From an uncultured Tenacibaculum sp. (GTDB lineage: Bacteria; Bacteroidota; Bacteroidia; Flavobacteriales; Flavobacteriaceae), in NCBI GenBank assembly GCA_947496185.1, contig CANMCD010000011.1, positions 1-64,000 on the forward strand: a DNA stretch of 64,000 nt, given 5' to 3'. Each line of letters opens with the position of its first letter. Position 1 is the stretch's first letter. The notes beneath the pieces were generated by a model. The model was given only the letters and a program-made list of their open reading frames with translations. It did not search any database and was not told where the DNA came from. This document shows, one piece after another, positions 23,518 through 31,883 of the stretch. A program made the position numbers and the translations under genes.

Positions 23518-24447
23518 CTAATTAACATTCATTAGTTCTACATCAAAAATTAAAGTAGCATTTGGAGGGATAACACCACCAGCACCTCTTTCTCCATAGG
23601 CAAGGTTTGAAGGAATAACCAAACGTGCTTTGTCGCCAACTTGTAATAATTGTATGCCTTCATCCCATCCTGCGATAACCTGTCCTACACCAATAGCAAA
23701 ATCGATAGGTTGCTTTCGTTTGTATGACGAATCAAATACGGTACCGTCCAATAATTGTCCTTTATAATGAACTGATACATTAGCACCTTTTGTAGCTTTT
23801 TTACCTTCTCCTTTTTGAAGTATTTTGTAACGAAGTCCACTCGGAGTTTCGTCATAACCTGCAGCGACTTCGTCTAAAACTTCTTTTTGACGTGCCTTTT
23901 CAGCGGCCTCTCTTTTTTCACGTTCTCCTTCAAAACTTCTAAATGCTTCTACAGCATTAAAGCTTTCTGCTTCTTGACCAACACGAATGATTTCAACTTG
24001 CATTTCGTCTTCTTGCTCTACAGCGTCAACCACTTCTTGACCTTCTACCACACTTCCAAATACGGTATGTTTACCATCTAGCCATGGTGTTGCTACATGT
24101 GTGATAAAAAATTGAGAACCGTTAGTACCAGGACCAGCATTGGCCATAGATAATTTACCCGGTGCATCGTGTTTTAGTTCAGGATGTATTTCATCATCAA
24201 ACTTATATCCAGGGTTACCTGTTCCAGTTCCTTGTGGACAACCTCCTTGAATCATAAAGTCAGGAATGACTCTATGAAATTTTAATCCGTTATAATATGG
24301 AGTTCCTTGTGGTTTGGCATTGTTTTCTAAATTTCCTTCGGCAAGCGCTACAAAATTACCTACAGTTCCTGGTGTTTTTTCATATTCTAAGTTCACTAAT
24401 ATATCTCCCTTTGGAGTAGTGAATTTTGCATAAATTCCGTTATTCAT
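23518..24447 (-). CDS. Dual-domain peptidyl-prolyl isomerase (cyclophilin + FKBP)
   Basis: This 309-residue fusion carries an N-terminal cyclophilin domain (about 1-160; [37 protein letters not shown]), a charged helical linker (about 165-200; [17 protein letters not shown]) and a C-terminal FKBP domain (about 205-309; [39 protein letters not shown]). The start was set at the ATG 24447 ([11 protein letters not shown]), because the extended frame would overlap the upstream gene. Without a signal peptide it should be cytoplasmic. This cyclophilin-FKBP order (CFBP) is known from Flavobacterium as a dual-family immunophilin. It follows the barrel gene by 10 nt, in an operon headed by prfC. Confidence 0.92.
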   Translation of the reverse strand: MNNGIYAKFTTPKGDILVNLEYEKTPGTVGNFVALAEGNLENNAKPQGTPYYNGLKFHRVIPDFMIQGGCPQGTGTGNPGYKFDDEIHPELKHDAPGKLSMANAGPGTNGSQFFITHVATPWLDGKHTVFGSVVEGQEVVDAVEQEDEMQVEIIRVGQEAESFNAVEAFRSFEGEREKREAAEKARQKEVLDEVAAGYDETPSGLRYKILQKGEGKKATKGANVSVHYKGQLLDGTVFDSSYKRKQPIDFAIGVGQVIAGWDEGIQLLQVGDKARLVIPSNLAYGERGAGGVIPPNATLIFDVELMNVN

Positions 24448-24457
24448 TACTTTAATT

Positions 24458-26119
24458 TTACTCTTTTTTATTGTATTTAGACGCAAATAAACTCGCGAAG
24501 CTAAAGTTTATTCCGATATTTATATTGGTTGCATTTACGTTGCCAAAAGGAGCAAAAAGCTTACCTCCAGAGGCCGTAATAGCAAAATTTTCTGATAATT
24601 GATGATTTATTCCCACAGTAGGCCTTATGATGATACCTTCTCCAGTATCTACTCCAGCACCACCAGCGGCACCTCCTGTTATATCAAGGAAAAGGGATGT
24701 CTTATGTTTAAAAAAGCTAGGGGTTCTAACTCCTAATCCAACCAGTCCATGGGCATACCCTCCAGATCGACCACTATATGCAAAACCTGCTTCACCTATC
24801 AAATATAATTTTGAAGTGATGTCGTAATTAAATTGAATTGCTAATAATTGCAAATCTGCAAGCAGGTTGCCTTCATAATCATCTGTTTTAGCTACTTTAA
24901 AATAGCTCTGGTTTTCTAAGCTAAAGGTTATACCAAGTGTTTTGAATGCTGAAATGTCATATTCACTATATGCCGTTCCTCCGTTTAGACTTTTGTATTT
25001 AACTCCAACCCCAAGAGTGTAAGTTTCTAATTCTCCAGCTATTGCTCGATAATAGCCTCCATGACCACTTAATGATAGGTTGTTAGAAAGATGCAAATCA
25101 AACCCCATTGAAGGATATATCATTGCTCCTCCTTCTGGAGCTACTCTTCCTCCTGCAGCTCCCATACCTAACTTTATGAAGGTATCTATATAATTTGACT
25201 GATAGGGGTGAAACCCAGTTCCGAAGAAAAGATCCATGAACCCCGCTCTTAACCCTTTGTATATGGCATCCGTATGTGCGTATAGAAACCATTTTTCATT
25301 AAGGTATTTTTGATATTCAAATCCTAATACAGAAAGAGGCTCCGTTAACGGTGTACCATTATCTTTTTTCGAATTGCCAAAAGGAAAGAAAAAGTCAAAC
25401 CTTATTTGTTGCGCATTTTTTACTACAGGTTTTTGCCAAAATTCGATAGTATTCAGTTTAGATACTTTCCAATTTTTTGAAGCATTTCGGTAGTTAGTAT
25501 ATCGTAAAATACTTGGTATTTCGAAAAATAAAGAAGTAGTGTTACTTTTGATGCTACCAGTATAAAAATTTACATGGCTGTATTGAATTCCGAATGCAAA
25601 CTTTTTTGCTTTGTATTTTACGCCTAAATTAGGGTTTATATACGCTCCATCTTTAACCAAATAACGATAACCACCACCACCACCAAAATGTAGATTAGCA
25701 TCTAAATATAGGTTTTTATATATTCGTGGTGCTACACCTAGTGTTATTCCTAATGTAAATAAACCTCCTTGATCTCCTGTAACCGCCATATACATAGCAG
25801 CTCCAGTATATAACCAGTTATTCAAAGGCATTTGGTAATGTAGGCCCATCATGCCCATGGTAGGTTTTAGGTTTGGAAATGCTGCTTTAGGCATTTCAAC
25901 AGGAATAAAGTTAAGTTTTACAGTGTTGAGTAACTCTTTTCCAACAAAGGCTTCATTTACTTGAGATTTTACAGTCTTACTATTTACTATAAATACAGAT
26001 ATAAATAAAAAGTTTCGAATTGATAAATTAAAAGAATAAGAACGTGGATACAACTTTTTAAATTTTTGTGTAAACCTTAACTTCTGATCTTTTATTTTAA
26101 GAAACTGTTTATATATCAT
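24458..26119 (-). CDS. Outer-membrane beta-barrel protein of unknown function
   Basis: This 553-residue protein has many alternating amphipathic strands with Gly/Ala/Tyr-rich turns ([29 protein letters not shown]), ending in the aromatic [13 protein letters not shown] region. This suggests a large barrel, perhaps of 20 or more strands. A hydrophobic signal-like stretch, [13 protein letters not shown], comes only at about residues 35-48, behind an unusual long basic leader, so the true start may be a non-ATG codon further in. It begins 6 nt after prfC and ends 10 nt before the isomerase start, so the three are one operon. No specific family is recognised. Confidence 0.65.
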   Translation of the reverse strand: MIYKQFLKIKDQKLRFTQKFKKLYPRSYSFNLSIRNFLFISVFIVNSKTVKSQVNEAFVGKELLNTVKLNFIPVEMPKAAFPNLKPTMGMMGLHYQMPLNNWLYTGAAMYMAVTGDQGGLFTLGITLGVAPRIYKNLYLDANLHFGGGGGYRYLVKDGAYINPNLGVKYKAKKFAFGIQYSHVNFYTGSIKSNTTSLFFEIPSILRYTNYRNASKNWKVSKLNTIEFWQKPVVKNAQQIRFDFFFPFGNSKKDNGTPLTEPLSVLGFEYQKYLNEKWFLYAHTDAIYKGLRAGFMDLFFGTGFHPYQSNYIDTFIKLGMGAAGGRVAPEGGAMIYPSMGFDLHLSNNLSLSGHGGYYRAIAGELETYTLGVGVKYKSLNGGTAYSEYDISAFKTLGITFSLENQSYFKVAKTDDYEGNLLADLQLLAIQFNYDITSKLYLIGEAGFAYSGRSGGYAHGLVGLGVRTPSFFKHKTSLFLDITGGAAGGAGVDTGEGIIIRPTVGINHQLSENFAITASGGKLFAPFGNVNATNINIGINFSFASLFASKYNKKE

Positions 26120-26125
26120 GTCATA

Positions 26126-27715
26126 TTATTTATACTCACTAGTAAAATGCAATTTGACAGAAGGGTATTTGCTCTGTGTCATTTGAATGGTAAAAGGAGA
26201 GTCCGCTAAGAAAACCAATTGTCCTTGTTTGTCTTTGGCTAAATAACGTTGTTTTACTCTTTTAAATTCTTTAAACTCTTCATTTTTATCATCTTCCGGT
26301 TGTACCCAGCATGCTTTATGCACAGCAATATTTTCATAAGTACATTTCGCACCGTATTCATGTTCCAGTCTATATTGAATTACCTCATATTGTAAAGCTC
26401 CTACAGTACCAATAATTCTTCTACCATTCATGTCTAATGTAAATAATTGGGCTACCCCTTCATCCATTAACTGATCTAAGCCTTTATAAAGTTGTTTTGC
26501 TTTCAAAGGATCTGCATTGTTAACATAGCGGAAATGTTCGGGGGAGAAACTTGGAATTCCCTTAAAATTAATTTTTTCTCCTTCCGTTAGGGTGTCTCCA
26601 ATTTTAAAATTACCTGTATCATGTAATCCAACAATATCACCAGGGAAAGATTCGTCTACGATTTCTTTTTTTTCAGCAAAAAAAGCATTAGGACTCGAAA
26701 ACTTTACTTTTTTATTGTTTCGTACATGTAAATAAGGAGTATTACGTTTGAACGTTCCTGATACAATTTTAACAAAAGCTAACCGGTCTCGATGTTTAGG
26801 ATCCATATTTGCATGGATTTTAAAAACAAAGCCTGTTAATTTGTCTTCTTTAGCGTCTACAAGTCGTGTATCAGACATCTTAGGTTGTGGGTTTGGTGCG
26901 ATATCTATAAAACAATCAAGGAGCTCTTTAACTCCAAAATTGTTTAAAGCAGAACCAAAAAAAACAGGCTGTAAATCACCATTTATATAAGCTTCTTGAT
27001 TAAAAGTAGGATAAACCTCATACACCAATTCCAGTTCTTCGCGAAGGGTATTTGCTGCTTGTTCTCCAACCACTTTATCAAGTTCATCATTATCCACGTT
27101 GTCAAACTCTATTCCCTCAGAAATTGTTTGCTTGTTATCAGCAGAGAATAGGTTAAGTTTCTTTTCCCAAATATTATAAATTCCTTTGAAGTCGTATCCC
27201 ATACCAATAGGAAAACTTAAAGGTGTTACTTTTAATCCTAGCTTCTGTTCTACTTCATCTAGCAAATCAAAAGCATCTTTTCCTTCTCTATCAAGTTTGT
27301 TAATAAATACGATCATCGGTATTTTTCGCATCCTACAAACTTCTACAAGTTTTTCTGTTTGTTCTTCCACCCCTTTAGCAACATCGATCACGACAATAAC
27401 GCTATCTACGGCAGTTAGTGTCCTAAAGGTATCTTCTGCAAAATCCTTATGCCCTGGAGTATCGAGAATATTAATCTTTTTGTTTTTGTATACAAAGGCT
27501 AATACAGAAGTGGCTACAGAAATACCTCTTTGACGTTCTATTTCCATAAAGTCAGAAGTGGCTCCTTTTTTTATTTTATTATTTTTTACGGCACCTGCTT
27601 CTTGAATTGCTCCACCAAATAATAATAGTTTTTCGGTAAGTGTTGTTTTCCCCGCATCAGGGTGCGAAATAATTCCAAAAGTCCTTCTTTTCTGTATTTC
27701 TTCTAAAAAACTCAT
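26126..27715 (-). CDS. prfC: Peptide chain release factor 3
   Basis: This 529-residue translational GTPase recycles RF1/RF2 from the ribosome after termination. The G motifs are complete: ISHPDAGKTTLTEKLL (about 16-31, G1), RGISVATSV (G2), DTPGHKDF (G3) and FINKLDREG (G4). Domains II and III follow with the usual RF3 C-terminus (GALQYEVIQYRLEHEYGAKC). The length is normal. It starts an operon with a barrel protein and an isomerase. A good promoter, TTG-N20-TAAATTTG, lies at 27733-27763, 17 bp before the start codon. Confidence 0.95.
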   Translation of the reverse strand: MSFLEEIQKRRTFGIISHPDAGKTTLTEKLLLFGGAIQEAGAVKNNKIKKGATSDFMEIERQRGISVATSVLAFVYKNKKINILDTPGHKDFAEDTFRTLTAVDSVIVVIDVAKGVEEQTEKLVEVCRMRKIPMIVFINKLDREGKDAFDLLDEVEQKLGLKVTPLSFPIGMGYDFKGIYNIWEKKLNLFSADNKQTISEGIEFDNVDNDELDKVVGEQAANTLREELELVYEVYPTFNQEAYINGDLQPVFFGSALNNFGVKELLDCFIDIAPNPQPKMSDTRLVDAKEDKLTGFVFKIHANMDPKHRDRLAFVKIVSGTFKRNTPYLHVRNNKKVKFSSPNAFFAEKKEIVDESFPGDIVGLHDTGNFKIGDTLTEGEKINFKGIPSFSPEHFRYVNNADPLKAKQLYKGLDQLMDEGVAQLFTLDMNGRRIIGTVGALQYEVIQYRLEHEYGAKCTYENIAVHKACWVQPEDDKNEEFKEFKRVKQRYLAKDKQGQLVFLADSPFTIQMTQSKYPSVKLHFTSEYK

Positions 27716-27732
27716 CTATAAAATTTAAGGCG

Positions 27733-27763
27733 CAAATTTAATCTTTTAAAAGAGGATGGACAA
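27733..27763 (-). promoter_or_regulatory. Promoter of prfC
   Basis: On the minus strand TTG (27763-27761), 20-base spacer and TAAATTTG (27740-27733) match the Bacteroidetes promoter consensus, placed 17 bp before the prfC ATG. Confidence 0.7.
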
Positions 27764-28086
27764 AACTATACTTTTTTAAATTCACATAACTCTTTAGTTT
27801 TATATTTAAATTGTGTGTTTAAAGATTGTAATAAGGGGTGCTTATGAAACAATATTTCTTGATATGTTTAAACAAAAGATGTTTTTAAGTTGTTTGTGTG
27901 TCAGTATTATATATGTTTATTAATTAGGTGTTCTGGTAAAAAAATGAGATGTATATACTTTATAAATAACCTTTTGATAAGTTTTTATTTGTTATTTTAT
28001 TTTCCTAAATTTAATAAAGGAATGAAGTTTAAGGAAGTAGATAACTATTTATTCCGATAGTCTTCTACTAAAATAGTATTATTTTG

Positions 28087-28094
28087 TAAGTTTG
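28087..28094 (+). promoter_or_regulatory. -7 element of idi
   Basis: TAAGTTTG matches TAnnTTTG and lies 20 bp before the idi ATG. No clear TTG at the -33 distance. Confidence 0.4.
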
Positions 28095-28114
28095 TTTTCG
28101 AGTAAAAGAAACAT

Positions 28115-28636
28115 ATGAAAGAATACGTTGTGTTAGTTGATAAAGAAGACAATCAACTAGGGTTAATGGAAAAAATAGAAGCACATGAAAAAGCAGTATT
28201 ACATAGGGCTTTTTCGGTGTTTGTGTTCAATGCCAAAGGGGAGTTAATGCTACAACAAAGAGCGAAGGATAAATACCATTCTCCTCTATTATGGACCAAT
28301 ACTTGTTGTTCTCATCAGCGAGAAAATGAAACAAATATTGCGGCAGGAAAACGAAGGTTAAAAGAAGAAATGGGGTTTAGCTGCGAATTGGAAGAGGTTT
28401 TTAGCTTTATCTACAAGGCGCCTTTTGATAACGGTTTGACGGAGCATGAATTAGATCATGTATTGATAGGTAGATATGAGAAAGATCCAATAGTAAACCC
28501 TGACGAGGTAGCTGGTTTTCGTTGGATGTCATTAGATGAGGTTAAAGAGGATATTGAAGTTCAACCCAATAATTATACCGCATGGTTTAAGATCATATTT
28601 AAGGAGTCATACAAAGAAATATCAAAATTTGTGTAA
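28115..28636 (+). CDS. idi: Isopentenyl-diphosphate delta-isomerase, type 1
   Basis: This 173-residue Nudix-fold enzyme converts isopentenyl diphosphate to dimethylallyl diphosphate in isoprenoid synthesis. The active-site Cys65 lies in TNTCCSHQRE and the catalytic/metal Glu112 in TEHELDHVL. The Nudix-like AAGKRRLKEEMGF is at about 76-88. The length is that of the bacterial type 1 enzyme. It is followed after two bases by the pterin synthase gene, suggesting cotranscription with it and perhaps manA. Confidence 0.93.
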   Translation: MKEYVVLVDKEDNQLGLMEKIEAHEKAVLHRAFSVFVFNAKGELMLQQRAKDKYHSPLLWTNTCCSHQRENETNIAAGKRRLKEEMGFSCELEEVFSFIYKAPFDNGLTEHELDHVLIGRYEKDPIVNPDEVAGFRWMSLDEVKEDIEVQPNNYTAWFKIIFKESYKEISKFV

Positions 28637-28638
28637 GT

Positions 28639-29052
28639 ATGCCAAAAGTTACCGTTCATAGAAAGGCTCATTTTAACGCAGCCCACCGATTGTTTAATCC
28701 CAATTGGTCAGATGAAAAAAATGCTGAGATTTTTGGAAAGTGTAGCAATCCTAATTACCATGGTCATAATTATGAATTAATTGTTTCTTTAACAGGAGAA
28801 ATAAACAAGGAGACAGGATACGTATATGATTTAGGAAGATTGAAGCACATTATAAAAACAGAAATAGAAGACGCTTTTGATCACAAAAATTTAAATATAG
28901 AAGTTCCTGAGTTTAAAAAATTAAATCCATCAGTTGAAAATATAGCGGTTGTAGCTTATAATAAGTTGAGAAAAATTGTTGAGGAAGAATATGATATTGA
29001 AATTACCTTGTACGAAACACCAAGAAATTTTGTTACGTACTCTGGTGAGTAA
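28639..29052 (+). CDS. queD: 6-carboxytetrahydropterin synthase / 6-pyruvoyltetrahydropterin synthase family
   Basis: This 137-residue T-fold enzyme has the zinc-binding histidines in HFNAAHRL (His16) and NYHGHNYEL, and a catalytic Cys in GKCSNPNYHGHN, then DLGRLK and FDHKNLN (Asp-His relay) and the C-terminal ETP motif (YETPRNFV, with the substrate-anchoring Glu). In most bacteria this enzyme makes the queuosine precursor from dihydroneopterin triphosphate, hence the symbol; the family alone does not exclude the pyruvoyl-type reaction. It lies two bases behind idi. Confidence 0.85.
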   Translation: MPKVTVHRKAHFNAAHRLFNPNWSDEKNAEIFGKCSNPNYHGHNYELIVSLTGEINKETGYVYDLGRLKHIIKTEIEDAFDHKNLNIEVPEFKKLNPSVENIAVVAYNKLRKIVEEEYDIEITLYETPRNFVTYSGE

Positions 29053-29094
29053 TTTTATTTATTCAGTCTTGAAGCAATTTTAAAACACGATAAG

Positions 29095-30078
29095 ATGACA
29101 ATCAATCAACCCTTTTTGAAATTCACCCCCATTTTGAAAGAAAAAATATGGGGAGGTGAAAAACTAATGACCCGATTACATAAAAAATCGAATAAAAAGA
29201 ATATTGGAGAAAGCTGGGAAATATCCGATGTAGAAGGAGATGTGTCAATAGTTTCAAATGGAGTGTTGAGAGGAAAAAGTTTGAAAGAGTTAATCACGAT
29301 TTATAAAGGAAATTTGGTAGGAAATCATGTTTATAAGCAGTTTAATGATAAATTTCCTTTATTGATTAAGTACATAGATGCAAAAAAACCGTTGAGTATT
29401 CAGTTGCATCCACATGATGAATTGGCGAAAAAAAGGCATAATTCATTTGGAAAAACAGAGATGTGGTATGTAATGCAAGCAGATCAAGAAGCGAATTTAA
29501 TTGTTGGTTTTAAAAAAAATACTAGTAAGCAGGAATATGCGTATCATTTAGAAAATAAAAGTCTTACGGATATATTGAATTTTGATGAGGTAGCTCACGG
29601 TGATGTATATTTTATTCCTACAGGTAGGGTTCATGCAATAGGAGCAGGTGTCTTACTTGCAGAAATTCAACAAACTTCAGATATTACCTATCGAGTTTAT
29701 GATTGGGATCGGCAAGATCAGTACGGCAATTATAGAGATTTACATACTGAGCAAGCAATTGATGCTATAGACTATAAAGCATTAGATGAGTATAAAACAA
29801 CCTATAGTGTTCAAGAAAATACTGCGACTAAAGTAATTACGTGTCCTTATTTTACTACGAATATACTTCCTATAAAGGGAGAAATTACTATAAATCATAG
29901 AGAGAAAGATAGTTTTGTTATTTACATGTGTGTAAAAGGTAAAGTACGATTTACCTATAAAACAAAGACAGATGATCTTGAAGTAGGTCAGACACTACTA
30001 ATTCCAGCTTGTTATAACGAAATAACAATACATGCTGGAATAGCGTCTGAATTACTAGAAGTATATATACCTCAATAA
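29095..30078 (+). CDS. manA: Mannose-6-phosphate isomerase, class I (Bacillus ManA type)
   Basis: This 327-residue cupin enzyme interconverts fructose-6-phosphate and mannose-6-phosphate, feeding GDP-mannose or mannose catabolism. The metal ligands appear in SIQLHPHDELA and KTEMWYVM, and the later His in FIPTGRVHAIGAG; an Arg follows in TYRVYDWDRQ. The N-terminus, LKEKIWGGEKL, is typical. It lies 42 bp after queD and ends one base before the convergent Spy-like gene, with no terminator visible in the gap. Confidence 0.93.
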   Translation: MTINQPFLKFTPILKEKIWGGEKLMTRLHKKSNKKNIGESWEISDVEGDVSIVSNGVLRGKSLKELITIYKGNLVGNHVYKQFNDKFPLLIKYIDAKKPLSIQLHPHDELAKKRHNSFGKTEMWYVMQADQEANLIVGFKKNTSKQEYAYHLENKSLTDILNFDEVAHGDVYFIPTGRVHAIGAGVLLAEIQQTSDITYRVYDWDRQDQYGNYRDLHTEQAIDAIDYKALDEYKTTYSVQENTATKVITCPYFTTNILPIKGEITINHREKDSFVIYMCVKGKVRFTYKTKTDDLEVGQTLLIPACYNEITIHAGIASELLEVYIPQ

Positions 30079-30079
30079 T

Positions 30080-30544
30080 TTATATGCCTTTCTTTCTTTG
30101 TGGTCTTAGTTTTCGAATTAGTTTTCGATTGAATTCATGTTCGGCAATTTCTAAAGTTAGAAGTTTTTTATAGGACAATATTCCTGACATTTTATTGAAA
30201 AAGTCAGTTTTAAGTTCTCCTTTTCTTTTAGAAATGTCTTTTATTCTTTCTAATATTTCCTTGGCTTCATCATTAGTAAGATTTTGGATACCACCAGATT
30301 CGGAAATCCTTTTTCTGATGCTAGAGCGTTCCTCTCTATGAAGTGCCATTTTACCATCACTATAAATGTTATAGATCGGCCAAAACTTTTGAGCCTCACT
30401 TTCTGTTAAGTCCAGTTTTTCTGTTATATACGCTACTTTATAGGCCTTTATTTTTTTGTGATGTTTTGGAGGTCTATGTTGAGCTGTTAGGTTTACGGAG
30501 AAAAACAGGAGAATACATACGTTTGTTATTAGGTGCTTTTTCAT
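30080..30544 (-). CDS. Spy/CpxP-like periplasmic protein ('sensor of ECF-type sigma factor')
   Basis: This 154-residue protein has a signal peptide (MKKHLITNVCILLFFSVNLTAQ) and a helical body with KLDLTESEAQKFWPIYNIYS, an LTxxQ-like element found in Spy/CpxP-type proteins. The rest is Lys/Arg/Glu-rich helix. In Flavobacteriaceae such proteins sit behind an ECF sigma and an anti-sigma gene, as here. It may act as a periplasmic chaperone or stress sensor. The ATG at 30544 was chosen over one five codons upstream that would overlap the preceding gene. Confidence 0.75.
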   Translation of the reverse strand: MKKHLITNVCILLFFSVNLTAQHRPPKHHKKIKAYKVAYITEKLDLTESEAQKFWPIYNIYSDGKMALHREERSSIRKRISESGGIQNLTNDEAKEILERIKDISKRKGELKTDFFNKMSGILSYKKLLTLEIAEHEFNRKLIRKLRPQRKKGI

Positions 30545-30545
30545 T

Positions 30546-31097
30546 TTATTCAATTTCATTTATAATGGTACTGTCATCATCTATTTGATTTATAAATTCT
30601 TCTAAATAATCATTGGTTATAGTAAGCGTATTTAATGTTTCGCTTTCAAAATCGGTATCACTAGTGTTTATAGCTAGTAAAAAATCGTCATGCTCTGTAT
30701 TTATATACCCGTCTTCGTACCAGTTTACCAGATCATCAGAAGTAATATTGTTAAAATCTAATGAGTTATTGTTGCTAGGGAGGTTAATATAGCCCAAAAA
30801 TAAAAGAATACTGGCTGCAACTGCGGTGCTAGTAATTTGAATAATTCTTTTCCTAAAAGCAATAACCTTCTTTTTAGGGCTAGAATTAATGTCAATTTTT
30901 TCAAAAACATTTTTTTCGAAATCTTCAAAATACCCTTCAGGGATTTGAAATGACGTGGGAGTAGTGATATTTATTTCTTTATTTTGAAATAGTTTATTTT
31001 CAAAATTTTCAAAATAGCCTTCAGGTACCGTCAGTCCACTTTTCAGACTAGATTGATCGGTTAAGTTAAGAAAGTTATTTTTTGTATTATCGTTCAT
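30546..31097 (-). CDS. Anti-sigma-factor-like membrane protein
   Basis: This 183-residue single-pass protein has a cytoplasmic N-terminus of about 95 residues, a membrane helix around 88-108 (ITSTAVAASILLFLGYI) and an acidic periplasmic domain (about 110-183). The cytoplasmic part holds two similar motifs, VPEGYFENFENKLF (about 24-37) and IPEGYFEDFEKNVF (about 51-64). It lies between the ECF sigma gene and the Spy-like gene, and probably binds the sigma factor with the N-terminal part. Function inferred from context; PEGYFE repeats are frequent in such flavobacterial proteins. Confidence 0.75.
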   Translation of the reverse strand: MNDNTKNNFLNLTDQSSLKSGLTVPEGYFENFENKLFQNKEINITTPTSFQIPEGYFEDFEKNVFEKIDINSSPKKKVIAFRKRIIQITSTAVAASILLFLGYINLPSNNNSLDFNNITSDDLVNWYEDGYINTEHDDFLLAINTSDTDFESETLNTLTITNDYLEEFINQIDDDSTIINEIE

Positions 31098-31127
31098 ATT
31101 AGTAAGACTAAGTTTTATTGTAAAGGT

Positions 31128-31673
31128 TTAATGATAATTTTTTATATAAAGTTCTATTTTTTTTGTGGCATGGTGATAAGAAGCTTTCAAGCTTCCAACT
31201 GTAACGTCTAGTATTTCTGAAATCTCTTGATATTTCATGTTTTCAAAATACCGCATATTAAAAATAAGCTGTTGTCGTTGTGGGAGGGTTGCTATGGCTT
31301 TTTGTAAGGCTAATTGAATTTCATTACCATTAAACCAGTAATCACTGTCTAAATTAGAAGTGAGTTGTTGTTGGTATTCAGTAATGTCAATTTTCTTCTC
31401 TTTGGCTCTTTTGTTTAAAAAAGTAATGGTTTCATTTGTCGCAATTCGGTACATCCAAGAATAAATTTTGCTATCTCCTTTGAAAGAATCAAGATTCTTA
31501 AAAACCTTAATAAATGTATTTTGAAGTACATCATCAGCATCATCATGAGATATGACCATTTTTCTGATATGCCAATACAGTCTTTCTTTATATTCTGATA
31601 CCAACTTCCTGAATGCCCATTCTTTTGTTTGAGGGTTTTTTAGCTGGTTAATTAATTCTCTATCGTTAGTCAA
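31128..31673 (-). CDS. ECF RNA polymerase sigma factor
   Basis: This 181-residue sigma-70 family protein of the ECF group has region 2 with DADDVLQNTFIKVFKNLD and the -10-binding IYSWMYRIATNETITFLNKR, and region 4 with LPQRQQLIFNMRYFENMKYQ and EISEILDVTVGSLKASYHHA (helix-turn-helix). It heads a three-gene leftward operon with a membrane anti-sigma-like protein and a Spy-like protein, which suggests an envelope-stress circuit. Its own target promoter cannot be identified here. Confidence 0.93.
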   Translation of the reverse strand: MTNDRELINQLKNPQTKEWAFRKLVSEYKERLYWHIRKMVISHDDADDVLQNTFIKVFKNLDSFKGDSKIYSWMYRIATNETITFLNKRAKEKKIDITEYQQQLTSNLDSDYWFNGNEIQLALQKAIATLPQRQQLIFNMRYFENMKYQEISEILDVTVGSLKASYHHATKKIELYIKNYH

Positions 31674-31790
31674 CTAATAAGATTTTTAGTTGTTGGACTA
31701 TAAATGTATAAAAAGGTTTAAGGAATAAAAAATTATTTGTCTATAACTGATTAAAATTCTAAAATTTAGTACATAAAAATAGGGCTATAA

Positions 31791-31822
31791 AAAAACTAAG
31801 ACTCGGTAAGAGTCTTAGTTTT
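31791..31822 (-). terminator. Terminator after the 480-residue protein gene
   Basis: AAAACTAAGACTC (31792-31804) and GAGTCTTAGTTTT (31810-31822) form a perfect 13-bp stem with loop GGTAA. It is 62 bp beyond the stop of the leftward gene at 31884. Confidence 0.8.
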
Positions 31823-31883
31823 ATCTTGTATTCAATCGCAGTATTATATTATCTAATTGAATCTACTATTTGTATGAAAATAA

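Larger units (their letters stand above)
27716..28114. other. Intergenic region between divergent prfC and idi
   Basis: The 399 bp carry the prfC promoter at the left and a -7 element for idi at 28087-28094. The middle is AT-rich with no coding frame, hairpin or RNA seen. Confidence 0.6.

Noticed and set aside
24448-24486. Extended N-terminus of the cyclophilin-FKBP protein
   Set aside because: It overlaps the end of the upstream barrel gene and is basic and unlike a signal; the ATG at 24447 begins directly at the cyclophilin fold.
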